Assembly (NCBI GenBank): GCA_963576475.1
Contig: OY754990.1
Coordinates: 16,380,206 to 16,444,205 of the forward strand
Direction of reading: 5' to 3'
From: Molanna angustata
Lineage: Eukaryota; Arthropoda; Insecta; Trichoptera; Molannidae
Length of the DNA stretch: 64,000 nt
Each line of letters begins with the position of its first letter. The stretch's first letter is position 1. The notes under the pieces were generated by a model, which saw nothing but the letters and a program-made list of their open reading frames with translations, was not told the origin of the DNA and searched no databases. Below are positions 45,057 to 56,906 of the stretch, piece by piece. Position numbers and translations under genes: made by a program.

Positions 45057-45236
45057 GACATACATCTCGCTTTCCACTTCTCTCTATCTTCTGCAGCCCT
45101 CTTCAGCTCAACATATGTGGCGCAGTTTATGTCCTCGTACACCTGGACCAAATACTCCCGTCGGCGGCGCCCCCTGTGGTTTGTCCCCTCAACCATTCCC
45201 TCCATTAGGTCATGTAGGAGACCCTCGTGGCCTCGT
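45057..45236 (-). pseudogene. LINE C-terminal fragment
   Basis: The minus strand codes a HDLMEGMVEGTNHRGRRRRE block, then YLVQVYEDINCATYVELKRA and AEDREKWK. This resembles the end of RT-endonuclease LINEs in which a GRRR.EY...I motif is followed by a YxELKR helix and a REKW end. Confidence 0.65.
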
Positions 45237-45480
45237 GGAGACCCGGTTCTTACGAGACACCCGAAACACTACATTCAGAATGTGTGATGGTGAACCTCAT
45301 TGCTGAACTATGTGAGATGTTATTGTTGCCTGTTGTATTTTCTATTACCCGGCTCTTACGCGACACCCGAAACACTACATTCAGAATGTGTGATGGTGAA
45401 CCACATTGCTGAACTATGCGAGATGTTATTTTTGCCTGTTGTATTTTCTATTACCCGGCTCTTATGGGACACCCAAAAAC
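45237..45480. repeat. 106-bp tandem repeat, ~2.3 copies
   Basis: gacacccgaaacactacatt recurs at 45,256 and 45,362, with a partial third at 45,468. Period 106 bp. It sits next to the LINE fragment and may derive from its 3' UTR or flank. Confidence 0.75.
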
Positions 45481-45774
45481 GATGCTAATAGAAAGAAATG
45501 AAAGCTGGTACCACAAAGCGAAAATAAAAAAAATAAAAAACAATCCCTGATTATTGGCACATCTAGACGCGCCGCCACTGATTTTTGATTTATCTTTAAA
45601 ATCAGTTTTGCTTGCACGAGGCAAGTGAGTTATCAGAGAAGTACCTACCTATCTAACAAACTCCTAAAGCTCCCTACAATCCATTCTGGGCCCCCTACAC
45701 GTATTAGGAAGTTCAATAATATTGTTAAGAGGGCTAAATCTCATTCGACTAAAGGACTGAAAACATAGAATACC

Positions 45775-45915
45775 TAGGTTTTTAGTTGCATATAAGCAAA
45801 CATTTGATTTTTTCCCAGTTGGGAGTCAATGGTGTTCTTACGACAATTTTTTAACATCAAGTGATCTACAGGGTGGTTTACGTGATCACTTTATGCGTTT
45901 GCACAATGTTCAAAA
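45775..45915 (+). repeat. Family F fragment (L block plus core piece)
   Basis: ttgcatataagcaaacattt ... cccagttgggagtcaatggt, then tggtttacgtgatcacttta. The intervening core is deleted. Confidence 0.55.
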
Positions 45916-46104
45916 ATTTTTCAGTTTTATTTGATTCAATGACATAAGTTACATATTGATAGGAAATGGGATAATAACTATATAATATAAATCAAATTCA
46001 GTATCGATTGGGGTTTTCAAAAACACACGGTCCAAAATATCGACATCCTCTCCGCAATCACACAAAGGGCTGTTATAAGATTCGATACGACACGACACTA
46101 CATG

Positions 46105-46945
46105 ACATATTAAATTCATGTAATTATAAATAAATAAATAAATAAATGGACGGATGAATTAATGAAGGAACGAATAATTAAATGTATGAATGAATGAGTA
46201 AATTAATGAATAAATAAATGAACGAACGAACGAGTGAGCAAGTGAGTGAGTGAGTGAATGAGTGAGTGAATTAGTGAGAGAATGAGTGAATGAATGAGTG
46301 AGTGTATGTGTGAGTGAGAGAATGAATGAAAAAGTGAATGAGTAAGTAAGAGAGTGAGTGTATGAATAAATGAATGGGTGAATAAGTGAGAGCATGAGTG
46401 AGAGAATGAGTGAGTGAATGAGTGAGGTAGTGAATGAGTGAGTGATTTGAGTGAGTGAGTGATTGAGTGAATGAGAGAATAAATTAAATAATGAATTAGT
46501 GAGTAAGCGAGTGAGTAAATGAATAAAAGAATGAGTGAATTAGTGAGATAATGAGTGAGTGAATGTGAGTTAGTGAATGAACTAAAGAGTGAATGAGAAA
46601 GTGAGTGAGTGTAAGAATAAATGAATGAGTGAATTAGCGGGAGAATGAGTGAGTGAGTGAGTGAATGAGTGAGTGAGTGAAAGAATGAATTAATGAATGA
46701 ATGAGTGGATGATTAAGTAAGTGAGTGAGTAAATGAATAAATGAATTAGTGAGAGAATGATTGCGGTAATGAGTGAGTGAGTGTGAGTGAGTGAATGAGA
46801 GAATGAAGGAGTGAATGAGTAAGTGAGTGAGTAAACAAATAAATTAATTAATGAGTTGGTGAAATAATGAGTGATTGAGTAAGTGTTCACTCACTCAATC
46901 ACATACTATGAGTGAGTGAGTGAATGACTTAATAAATGAATGAAT
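46105..46945. repeat. Tetranucleotide array (GAGT/GAAT)n, ~840 bp
   Basis: Long, imperfect array of gagt, gaat and related units. The Ser/His/Leu/Thr-rich minus-strand frames here are by-products. Confidence 0.9.
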
Positions 46946-47574
46946 AATTAAAAGCAATACAAAAACACGTTAATAAATTAATTTATACATAAATAAAAAA
47001 TAATAATAAATAAGTAAAGTACAAGCACGAATTCGACATTCCTAAGATTGTAGGGAACGCACCTCATCGCCCGCCACTGATAGAGAACCAAGGGCCGTTA
47101 CGAGATTTCATTACGGCAGAGCTAAGCACGCGATATAATCGGTCCGTCTCCCCTTTCAAATGGTTGGAAGCGATTGAAATTTAATTCAAATTAATTTATG
47201 TAAATGATAACCCGATGGGGTGGCTATATTCCACCCTCGTCTTCCTCAAGCACCGCTCACCCTCTCGCGCAGTCAAAGAGATACCTACTAGAAAATATCA
47301 GATTCAACTTATATACACAAATAATAATTATATCAAATTGCTACCAGGCCCCCATACAGACCAAGTCTTTAGTACATAATATATATCTGCATACGTTTTG
47401 TATGCAAATTTGTTGCAAAAAAGTGCAAAGGGAGGGCATTTTCTAAACACAATAGCCTATGCTTTAAATTTGTTTTAGAACCCTTATATTATGAATGGGG
47501 TTTCAAAAGTTGCTTATTTTTATACTGCTAATCTAAATAATAAAAATTTTCTATACTAGACCGTTCTTTACGAT
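46946..47574. other. Unassigned spacer
   Basis: No gene recognised. A moderately GC-rich patch at about 47,050-47,160 and a cgatggggtggctatattcc word at about 47,212 were not assigned. Confidence 0.3.
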
Positions 47575-47640
47575 TTACATACACATTGGTACAAGTAGGT
47601 AAACATGCCAAAAATGAAATAATATTTCTGGAGCAGTTCA
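47575..47640 (-). repeat. Family F fragment
   Basis: acattggtacaagtaggtaa followed by a diverged core start. Confidence 0.5.
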
Positions 47641-47654
47641 CAAAACAAGTAATT

Positions 47655-47890
47655 ACCTACACAAAATAGTTTATACCATAAAGGTCATTAAAATATATAA
47701 TAGTTTACCACCAAACATAAAAGAAACCACAAGTCTTGTCACCTTACGTTGGCTACGTGCTGAATAATACATAGTTAAAAACTTTTAATGTTCTCCATAG
47801 TTTTACATGTTTTTTTATAATTAAATTGTCATGTTCTTACCATATGTATTGTTTAAAAAAAACAAAAAATAAATTTTATATTTTTTGAAG
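47655..47890 (+). pseudogene. LINE C-terminus and 3' UTR, copy 2
   Basis: acaaaatagtttataccata ... aaaccacaagtcttgtcacc matches 35,610-35,880, including the end of the coding region (YNSLPPNIKETTSLVT) with extra indels, and ends in an A-rich tail. Confidence 0.65.
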
Positions 47891-48057
47891 TAAAAAATAA
47901 TTTGTGACATCGTGGGTCGGAACTAATGGATAAAAATTAAACGCGACTCTAATATATTCAACGATCAACTCATGAATAAAAACTGTCGATCAGCTCGTAT
48001 CAACGACAGTTGACTATGGTTCGTTGATCCTCGTAAATCTTCGGGAGCATTCGAGAA

Positions 48058-48120
48058 TCCCGTGCCGTACATGTTGTAGTCCACCAGGCGCTGCCACAAA
48101 TTGGACATCTGGTAGAAGCC
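48058..48120 (-). other. Coding-like island, 21 codons with very high GC3
   Basis: On the minus strand, 48,120 to 48,058 reads GFYQMSNLWQRLVDYNMYGT plus one more residue. Twenty of the 21 codons are non-A/T-rich in style (about 19 end in G or C), in sharp contrast to the AT-rich surroundings. A candidate acceptor (ttctaccag) directly precedes the ATG. The frame stays open for about 30 more codons but with ordinary AT-rich usage. I do not recognise the protein. It may be a lost exon or a captured gene fragment. Confidence 0.35.
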
Positions 48121-48159
48121 CAAAACTAGTATATGACGTATAATATTTTTATTGACAAT

Positions 48160-48415
48160 AACATCTCAATAGAGACGAAGTTGGGATATTGTAGAAGAAC
48201 CAGGAACTCGAGGCACCTACAGGGCTTACGACGTTCGCCAATTAGGTATGCCTTCTTATTGATTTCCCTTATCAATGTAATTTTTGAAAGTTCTATATAT
48301 TTGAATAGTGTGTAACATATACCTACTATAAAAATATCATTTGACTCCCGAAAGGGAAAAAATCCAATATTAGCGTATATGAAATTAAAAAAAATATTCG
48401 ATTTACAGACCAATA
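48160..48415 (+). mobile_element. Family F copy, internally deleted
   Basis: It starts acatctcaatagagacgaag and contains cacctacagggcttacgac and an inverted L block ttgactcccgaaagggaaaa followed by gcgtatatga. About half the core is missing. Confidence 0.6.
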
Positions 48416-48439
48416 TTACTGTTGTTCACAATTGATGTA

Positions 48440-48840
48440 GGTACATTAAAACCGTGAAAAATATAGACCGTGCATACAAATTTCGCGTATCTTGGGTCGA
48501 TACTTTGTCGATATGTTAAGAGAACAAAGTTCTCTTGAACAAATCGACAGTATTTGGACAAGTTGTAAGGCAGTAAACACTACACAATATCTCACTCAAT
48601 AGTTTTTTGATACCTACTTAATCTAGGTACAAACATACATCGTGCTGTTTTCATATTCTGGGTAGGAAAAAAAAGACTGACCTCCATACTATCCTATCCT
48701 GACATACATACCTACATGTTATAAATAGAAAACAAAATATTTATTAATTTGTGTTTAAGTGTTTATAGTTTGGTATGTATTCTTCAATTATACATACTAA
48801 AGCCATCGACAGTTGGATCTAATGTGTTATATGCAATCAG
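48440..48840. mobile_element. Family G pieces in rearranged order
   Basis: One G end (ttcgcgtatcttgggtcgat ... gaacaaatcgacag, to about 48,553) is followed by the opposite end in inverse orientation (ctgacctccatactatccta ... catcgacagttggatctaat). The middle of the element is missing. Confidence 0.6.
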
Positions 48841-48852
48841 TAATATAATATT

Positions 48853-48990
48853 TATTTATTTATTTGAATCTTCTTGTACATATAATTAGTACACTGGCGG
48901 GCTTATTGCCTAATGGCAATTTCTTCCAACCAACCAGAGTAAATGTTACGTATGCAAAACAATGTGTACTATGGCAATAAGTTAATCACA
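48853..48990 (-). mobile_element. LINE 3' tail fragment
   Basis: The inverse strand reads ggttggaagaaattgccatt ... caataagcccgccagtgtac and ends in (AAAT)n, the characteristic 3' tail of a LINE family. The SINE at 18,983 shares it. Confidence 0.55.
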
Positions 48991-49211
48991 TTACAAAATA
49001 AATAAATACAGCAGAACAAAAGTAAAAAAAAAACAAATAAGATAGCATATAAGAACAATTCATAGCAATGATAGGAAAACTAAAGGATAAGGAAAGGAAG
49101 AGGAGAGAAAGATGTAATCAGGTGTTGTCAGATAAATATTTTTGATTAAGCCTTTTCTTGAAGATGTTTAGTATAATATATTATAGATTTTGAGTAGTTT
49201 CATAATTAAGT

Positions 49212-51031
49212 AGTTATTTATTTATTTATTAAAGACACCAACAGAACATTGAAATATACACACACAAGTTAACACATGATACAAACACATAAGGTCTCCA
49301 ATGCTCCAATGACAGGCGTCTGTCACATACTACTAAATATTAATTTATATAAAGACACCAACAGAACATTGAAATATACACACACAAGTTAACACATGAT
49401 ACAAACACATAAGGTCTCCAATGCTCCAATGACAGGCGTCTGTCACATACTACTAAATATTAATTTATATAAAGACACCAACAGAACATTGAAATATACA
49501 CACACAAGTTAACACATGATACAAACACATAAGGTCTCCAATGCTCCAATGACAGGCGTCTGTCACATACTACTAAATATTAATTTATATAAAGACACCA
49601 ACAGAACATTGAAATATACACACACAAGTTAACACATGATACAAACACATAAGGTCTCCAATGCTCCAATGACAGGCGTCTGTCACATACTACTAAATAT
49701 TAATTTATATAAAGACACCAACAGAACATTGAAATATACACACACAAGTTAACACATGATACAAACACATAAGGTCTCCAATGCTCCAATGACAGGCGTC
49801 TGTCACATACTACTAAATATTAATTTATATAAAGACACCAACAGAACATTGAAATATACACACACAAGTTAACACATGATACAAACACATAAGGTCTCCA
49901 ATGCTCCAATGACAGGCGTCTGTCACATACTACTAAATATTAATTTATATAAAGACACCAACAGAACATTGAAATATACACACACAAGTTAACACATGAT
50001 ACAAACACATAAGGTCTCCAATGCTCCAATGACAGGCGTCTGTCACATACTACTAAATATTAATTTATATAAAGACACCAACAGAACATTGAAATATACA
50101 CACACAAGTTAACACATGATACAAAACACATAAGGTCTCCAATGCTCCAATGACAGGCGTCTGTCACATACTACTAAATATTAATTTATATAAAGACACC
50201 AACAGAACATTGAAATATACACACACAAGTTAACACATGATACAAACACATAAGGTCTCCAATGCTCCAATGACAGGCGTCTGTCACATACTACTAAATA
50301 TTAATTTATATAAAGACACCAACAGAACATTGAAATATACACACACAAGTTAACACATGATACAAACACATAAGGTCTCCAATGCTCCAATGACAGGCGT
50401 CTGTCACATACTACTAAATATTAATTTATATAAAGACACCAACAGAACATTGAAATATACACACACAAGTTAACACATGATACAAACACATAAGGTCTCC
50501 AATGCTCCAATGACAGGCGTCTGTCACATACTACTAAATATTAATTTATATAAAGACACCAACAGAACATTGAAATATACACACACAAGTTAACACATGA
50601 TACAAACACATAAGGTCTCCAATGCTCCAATGACAGGCGTCTGTCACATACTACTAAATATTAATTTATATAAAGACACCAACAGAACATTGAAATATAC
50701 ACACACAAGTTAACACATGATACAAACACATAAGGTCTCCAATGCTCCAATGACAGGCGTCTGTCACATACTACTAAATATTAATTTATATAAAGACACC
50801 AACAGAACATTGAAATATACACACACAAGTTAACACATGATACAAACACATAAGGTCTCCAATGCTCCAATGACAGGCGTCTGTCACATACTACTAAATA
50901 TTAATTTATATAAAGACACCAACAGAACATTGAAATATACACACACAAGTTAACACATGATACAAACACATAAGGTCTCCAATGCTCCAATGACAGGCGT
51001 CTGTCACATACTACTAAATATTAATTTAAAT
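49212..51031. repeat. 120-bp satellite, 15 units
   Basis: Units begin aaagacaccaacagaacatt at 49,231, 49,351 and every 120 bp to 50,912 (one +1-bp unit near 50,122). They are nearly identical. On the inverse strand the first unit ends in gttggtgtctttaataaata followed by (AATA)n (49,212-49,230), as a LINE 3' UTR with its tail would. There is no variable spacer, so it is not a CRISPR-like array. Confidence 0.95.
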
Positions 51032-51135
51032 AAAAAAAAACAATCATCGCCTAAAACGTATTTACATAAGATTTGCAGTAAAATAACAGTGGTAACGGTG
51101 ATAAAACAAAATCCTTTAAATAAGGAGAGAGAATA

Positions 51136-52049
51136 ATGTCTACATCAACTCAAGACTGCCTACACCTACAAAATGACATTGACAATCTCACCGAATACTG
51201 TAAAAAAAACCATCTTTATCTTAACACCGGAAAATGCTTCATTGTAACATTTAAAAGAATAAAAACTCCTATCCAATTCATTTACAAAATCAATGACTCC
51301 AGTCTCTCCCGTAAATCCGAGGCAAAAGACCTGGGAGTAATTGTGGACGATAAGCTTAACTTTATTTCCCACATTAATAATGTTATTGGTAGAAGCTACA
51401 AGGGTTTAGGCTTTGTCCTAAGGGTGACCAAACCATTTAAGAATATTGACTCTCTAAAAATTTTATTTAACGCATATGTTCGAAGTCACGTGGAATTCGC
51501 AACCACTGTATGGAATCCTCATTATAAGTTGCACATAAATAACATAGAAAGAATCCAAAAAAAATTCATCAAACACCTCGATTTTAGAACTAGGCGATTT
51601 GGTATCAGTTATGAGGAATCTTTAAAACATCACCAAATGTTACCACTTAACAAAAGAAGGGGTATAACTGATATATGTTTCCTATATAAATTAATCAACA
51701 ACCAAATAGATAGTCCATATCTCTTAGGACAAATCCCATTCAACTGCCCCGCCAGACAAAACCGCCAGAACCTCCTCTTTTACACTAAATACTCAAGAAC
51801 AAACTATGCAAACAACACTTTTATTAACCGCAGCTGCAATACATATGTACAATAAACTTAATCATAAGCCAGATATTTTTAACAATAGCCTACAATCATT
51901 AAAAAAACAACTATCATCAATATTATAATGAATACCTACTTTATGTACCAAATTGTATAATTTTTGGTATGTCCAATACTATATTAATATGACAACTAAC
52001 CCTTTCCTCCTCTCCTACCTTTCTTCATGTCCCACCCTCGCTTCATAAA

Positions 52050-52097
<48 letters not shown>

Positions 52098-52285
52098 ACA
52101 CATCACAATTGTACACTTACACCACACTTTTGTCTTTGACTTTGTACTGAATTGTCTTTATTATGTATATTAATCTGTGGAACAATGTAATTGGCTTACT
52201 TTCCTGATTGTTATTTTTTTTATTAATGTAAAATATGTAACAGCTGTTTTGTTTCCCAAAATAAAATAAATAAATAAAAATGACA
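51136..52285 (+). pseudogene. CR1/Jockey-type LINE, C-terminal ORF plus 3' UTR
   Basis: The open frame to 51,855 starts just after the RT catalytic site region: LQNDIDNLTEYCKKNHLYLN, KDLGVIVDDKLNFISHINNV, LRVTKPFKNIDSLKILFNAY, VWNPHYKLHINNIERIQKKF, RRGITDICFLYKLINN and FNCPARQNRQNL. It closes with FINRSCNTYVQ and a premature stop. The 3' UTR contains a (CA)n tract (52,045-52,095) and ends in an aaaataaataaataaa tail at about 52,260-52,280. The upstream RT and endonuclease are absent, so it is a 5'-truncated insertion. The 120-bp satellite lies immediately upstream. Confidence 0.8.
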
Positions 52286-52612
<327 letters not shown>

Positions 52613-53136
52613 TCACAAACAAACAAAAACAAAAGTATGATAGTGAGTGTAAGCGGGGTTAAGGGAAGGGTTAATAAGGAAGGGATGAAGGTTTGATTTT
52701 TACAAATAATATTACCAATAACTGCGCTTAATTGACATTTCATCGACGTCTGCGTTGAGTTAAATATATTCGGTTGGGAGTCAAGATTATTGCAATAGTT
52801 TAAAGTTTTATCAGATATTAAAGAGTGCAAGCACTATTTTAAGTCAGTGCGCCTCGAAGCTCAATTGTGATGGTAAATATAATAATGTTTGTGTTAAAAG
52901 AAATGATTTAACCACCTTAATTTTCACCTGTTTCAGATCAATAGCTATCGAGGTGTGTGGTTCGGGCGAGGAATGCCTCCGCACCTAACCGAATTGGAAA
53001 ACTGCTGACATAGGATGTCATTAGGGGCTGTGGAGGAACCTCACCGAGGGAAGACTAACTCAATATACTTAGTAGGGACGGGACGGGACGGTAGGAGAGG
53101 AGAGGGGAGGAGGTGAGGGGAAATCACTAAAAGAAT
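52613..53136. other. Spacer
   Basis: Unassigned. A G-rich patch at about 53,075-53,122 (gggacgggacggtaggagag) precedes the F insertion. Confidence 0.3.
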
Positions 53137-53149
53137 TACTTTATTTTAT

Positions 53150-54207
53150 CGAATATTTTTATTATTGCATATGCGCAAACATTGGATTTTTTTCCCTGTC
53201 GGGAGTCAAAGATATTTTTTAACAGATTTTTAATTATCTCAATAGAGACGAAGTTGGAATATTTATTGTAGGAGAACCGGGAAATCAAGGCACCTACAGG
53301 GATTACGGCCTGTCATCGGCTGGTTTACGTGATCACTTTATGCGCTTGCGCAACGTTCACCAATTATGCCTTTTAATGAGATCCCTATCAATTCAATTTT
53401 GAAAGTTCTATATATTGTAATACTGAAATTCTTTTCGCTTGAAAATAAGGAATTTTTACTACAGCCATCTATGGGTGAAATTATGAACAACAATCTTATT
53501 ATTTTTATTTATTTTGTTGGAACGCCATCTATTGAGAGAATAGGTTTTTTGTAAATAATGAAAGCTACAATTCTTATATCTGAGTTGACAATGCATTTTT
53601 CGCATAGAAGTCACCCCTGAATTGCGCCAGACTTATAAGGTCATTTTTGTCTTATTTACCTACTTGTACCACAGTAGGCACAGTAGGACAGGGAAAAAAA
53701 TCCAATGTTTGTGCATATGCAATAATAAAAATATTCGATTACTTACACATTGGTACAAGTAGGTAAATAAGACAAAAATGACCTTATAAGTCTGGCGCAA
53801 TTCAGGGGTGACTTCTATGCGAAAAATGCATTGTCACCTCAGATATAAGAATTGTAGCTTTCATTATTTACAAAAAACCAATTCTCTCAATAGATGGCGT
53901 TCCAACAAAATAAATAAAAATAATAAGATTGTTGTTCATAATTTCACCCATAGATGGCTGTAGTAAAAATTCCTTATTTTCAAGCGAAAAGAATTTCAGT
54001 ATTACAATATATAGAACTTTCAAAATTGAATTGATAGGGATCTCATTAAAAGGCATAATTGGTGAACGTTGCGCAAGCGCATAAAGTGATTACGTAAACC
54101 AGCCGATGACAGGTCGTAAGCCCTGTAGGTGCCTTGATTTCCCGGTTCTCCTACAATAAATATTCCAACTTCGTCTCTATTGAGATAATTAAAAATCTGT
54201 TAAAAAA
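53150..54207. mobile_element. Family F palindromic composite with 13-bp target duplication
   Basis: tactttattttat occurs at 53,137-53,149 and 54,208-54,220. Order inside: L block (cgaatatttttattattgca ... ccctgtcgggagtcaaagat), core (ctcaatagagacgaagttgg ... ttgtacca), a short link (cagtaggcacagtagg), inverted L block, inverted core. The two cores could form a ~450-bp stem. A 62-codon frame reads on both arms and is regarded as chance because it is not preserved in the copy at 16,880. Confidence 0.8.
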
Positions 54208-54329
54208 TACTTTATTTTATTTTATTTTTTTATTTATAAGGAAACTCAACAGCTATGCAATATTTAATGTTTAATTATAAATATGTATATAAAAAAGTAG
54301 GCGAATTCTCACTTAATTATGTACACTAT

Positions 54330-55360
54330 CCAACTGTCGATTTGTTCAAGATAATTTATTTCTCTAAACATATCGATAGAGTATCAAGCCAAGATACGCG
54401 AGATTTGTATGCACGATCTATATTTTTCACGGTATTTCCAACATTGAAATAAAAAAAACACCAACTTAGAGGTTTCGCAGCATATTTTATGTTCTACTTT
54501 TATTTATTCATTTACCTTTTATCACGCCATATTTATAATGACAACAATAAGTAGATTACTGCTGCCCAATTAGGAAATCCTGTTCTAGGGCTTGCAGTTA
54601 ATTATGCCGTCAAACGACACAATTTTGAACAATTTTATGAAATCAAAGTATTTAAACTATACCTACTTTTACTGATACTTTTGTTGAAACAACTCAGACT
54701 TAGACTTAGTGTGTCCCCTTGTAACGTTTGATTCGCTCAATGCACAGAGCCTAAAATTTCAGAATATATATAGAAAGTTATGGGCCTACAAGACTTTATA
54801 CTCATAATTTTGATTTTTATTTTCAATCAGGGGTTATCAACTTTTGAATTATTGGTTTATTTTTCCATATATCTCAGAAACAATAATAGCTAGAACGATG
54901 AAAATTGGTATAAACATAGACAAATACAAAATCTCAAATTGTTTTTTCAAAAAAAAAAAATCAGGGTTTCTCAAACGTTTTTTAGTAAGAAAAATATTTT
55001 TTTATGAAAAATTCATGAGTTCAACTGCCTATATTTCCATTTTTTTTAAATATCGAAAAAAGCCGAAACACCCCAACTAGATAATTTAATTTTCTATAAA
55101 AAATATTAATATTGTAAAAGAACATCTCAATTTTTTTTAACACTTTTTATAAAAATTGAATTTAGTGACGACATCGCTTCATACAATTTGTATGGCAGTC
55201 GCCTATACACGATATTTAAGAAGACTTAATAGTTTGATACTTAATCTCCAAACATACATACAGAACCATCATTAGTATCAAACTATTAATTCTTCTTCTT
55301 AGATATTGTGTGTAGGCTACTGACATACAAACTGTATGAAGCAATGTCGTCACTAAATTC
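54330..55360 (-). mobile_element. Family G repeat in unit 1
   Basis: It starts ccaactgtcgatttgttcaa and contains cgcgagatttgtatgcacga, tcaggggttatcaacttttg and gcttcatacaatttgtatgg. A partial inverted duplicate of one end lies at about 55,265-55,360. An additional ~100 bp (about 54,500-54,600) is not found in the other G copies. Confidence 0.65.
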
Positions 55361-55362
55361 CC

Positions 55363-55993
55363 GAATAGTCCTAGGTACCTAAATACTAACTCCTAACCTC
55401 ACTGAAGTATTAAGTATTCTCAAGTTTAAGACATCTCTAACTAAATACTACGACAAACTTAAGGTCGATGGCGTAGAATTTTACATTATTGTGTATGAAG
55501 AAAAGAGATAGATAACTTTCTATGGACTTAGACTAACGTTAAAAATGTTTTTTGTCATAATAACACAAATACATGTAACCAAGATCACACTGACAGCGCG
55601 ATCATGATTTTTCTGAAATTCCAGCGAATTTTCAGCATCTCGTATGGATCGCTGAATACTCTGTTTGGTATTTGATTTGACAAAATTACCAAATACATAT
55701 TCAACCAAGCCGATAGAATCATCATCCACTGAAAACATCTCGCATTTTAGTATTAAACCACTCGTAAGGTTCCTCGCTATCAACCTAACTTTTTGACAAT
55801 TCGCAAATGTTCGTTCACGCCGACGCGCATGCGCTAAGTATTTAGATATGTCTCTGCAATGCAATTCTCATACGTGAACTTGGTAGCATCCTCCAGTTAG
55901 GAAGCCACGTGATCTCCTAACTTAAGTGAGCGACTGTGCAATGAAAACATGGTTAGTATTTAGAATTTAGTATTTAGACCGGACTCTGCATTC
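55363..55993. mobile_element. Family H TIR element, copy 2
   Basis: Matches 44,401-45,056 throughout (gtcctaggtacctaaatact ... ggactctgcattc). The overlapping minus-strand frame of 114 codons has no recognisable domain. Confidence 0.65.
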
Positions 55994-56077
55994 GGACCTA
56001 AGTATCAAACATATCAAACAATTGAGAGTTTCTGTAGATATTGTGTAGTGTATAGCGCACACACACACATACATAAT

Positions 56078-56811
56078 TATGGTGTCTCAATAAGAGTGCA
56101 CTTTTTAAATATTGTGTCATTTTTTTTTCGTGCAAGTGACAACTCTGAAATTTGACAGCTGTCACTTATGATTGTTCCGATTATTGAAAATGGAGGGCTA
56201 CACAAAAGAAAAATACATTAGAATTATGAAAACACATTACAAAAATGGAGATATTTTTCGACAAAAATTATCTTCATTGATGAAGCGCATTTCCATCAGA
56301 ATGACTTAGTGAATAAACAAAACTGTCTAATTTGATGGGGCTCAGATAATTCTCACGTGATCCAGGCCGAGAAACAATGCAACCACAACGAGTAACTGTC
56401 TGGTGGGGATTTTGTTCACACCGCGCACATTTCCAGAAATCATCTCACGAAATTCTGATGTCAACTGGACACAAAGATCACGCGATTTAACCCCGTGTGA
56501 TATCTTTCTTTTGGGTTTTGTTAAATACTGTGTATATGCAAATAAACCAAAAACAATTCCTGAGCTCAAGGCCGAGATCTAACGCGTCATCGGTGAGATA
56601 CAGCCACGTCTTTGTCAAAAAGTCATCGAAAATTTCACGAAAAGAGTAAAGCCTGTCATCAGAGCTACGGGGGCCATTTGCTGGATATTTTATTCCATAG
56701 TTAATCGGAACATGTTTACTTTACAATGCAATAAAAATATCACAACTTACTCAATGAAAACGTGTTTTTATTTTGAAATTAAATAGTGCACTATTATTGG
56801 GACACCCTATA
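56078..56811 (+). pseudogene. Mariner-like (Tc1/mariner) DNA transposon relic
   Basis: Terminal repeats ggtgtctcaataagagtgca and (inverse) gggtgtcccaataatagtgc lie beside TA. Transposase pieces remain in order: the N-terminal MEGYTKEKYIRIMKTHYKNG (from 56,190), FIDEAHFHQNDLVNKQN (the second catalytic-region D, about 56,270-56,320), RDLTPCDIFLLGFVKYCVYA (about 56,487; the LTPCDFFLWG-type motif bearing the third catalytic D) and EIQPRLCQKVIENFTKRV. Large internal deletions, stops and frameshifts make it inactive. Confidence 0.8.
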
Positions 56812-56904
56812 TTAGTTGATTATCTGCAATAAAAAAATAAACTTAAAAATGCGAGTTCTTAACTCTCCACTATATCCCATTGGAGTAGTGAGGAGTAAAA
56901 CTAA
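56812..56904. repeat. Family J motif with leader
   Basis: gttgattatctgcaataaaa followed by ttcttaactctccactatat and attggagtagtgaggagtaa. The same leader and hairpin occur at 7,275-7,365. Confidence 0.5.
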
Positions 56905-56906
56905 AT

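Larger units (their letters stand above)
53148..56904. repeat. 3,757-bp tandem duplication, unit 1
   Basis: The whole stretch recurs at 56,905-60,661 with only about three differences seen (two near 53,303-53,309, one at about 56,412). A third, partial copy starts at 60,662. Each unit holds an F composite, a G copy, an H element, a mariner relic and a J motif. The junction falls at the edge of an F element. Confidence 0.95.

Noticed and set aside
46159..46890. Ser/Thr/His-rich minus-strand frames
   Set aside because: Translation of the GAGT/GAAT tetranucleotide array.
49231..51031. CRISPR-like regular array
   Set aside because: Units are contiguous 120-bp repeats with no variable spacers, in a eukaryotic context.
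53366..53554. Recurring 62-codon frame (also at 53,868, 57,123, 57,625, 60,880 and 61,384)
   Set aside because: It recurs only because the F core is copied. It is not preserved in the diverged F copies at 16,880 and 21,008 and has no recognisable domain.
55520..55864. 114-codon frame in family H, partly shared with 44,646-44,861
   Set aside because: By-eye comparison of the overlapping part shows about 10 non-synonymous to 3 synonymous changes and a frameshift, consistent with no coding constraint.
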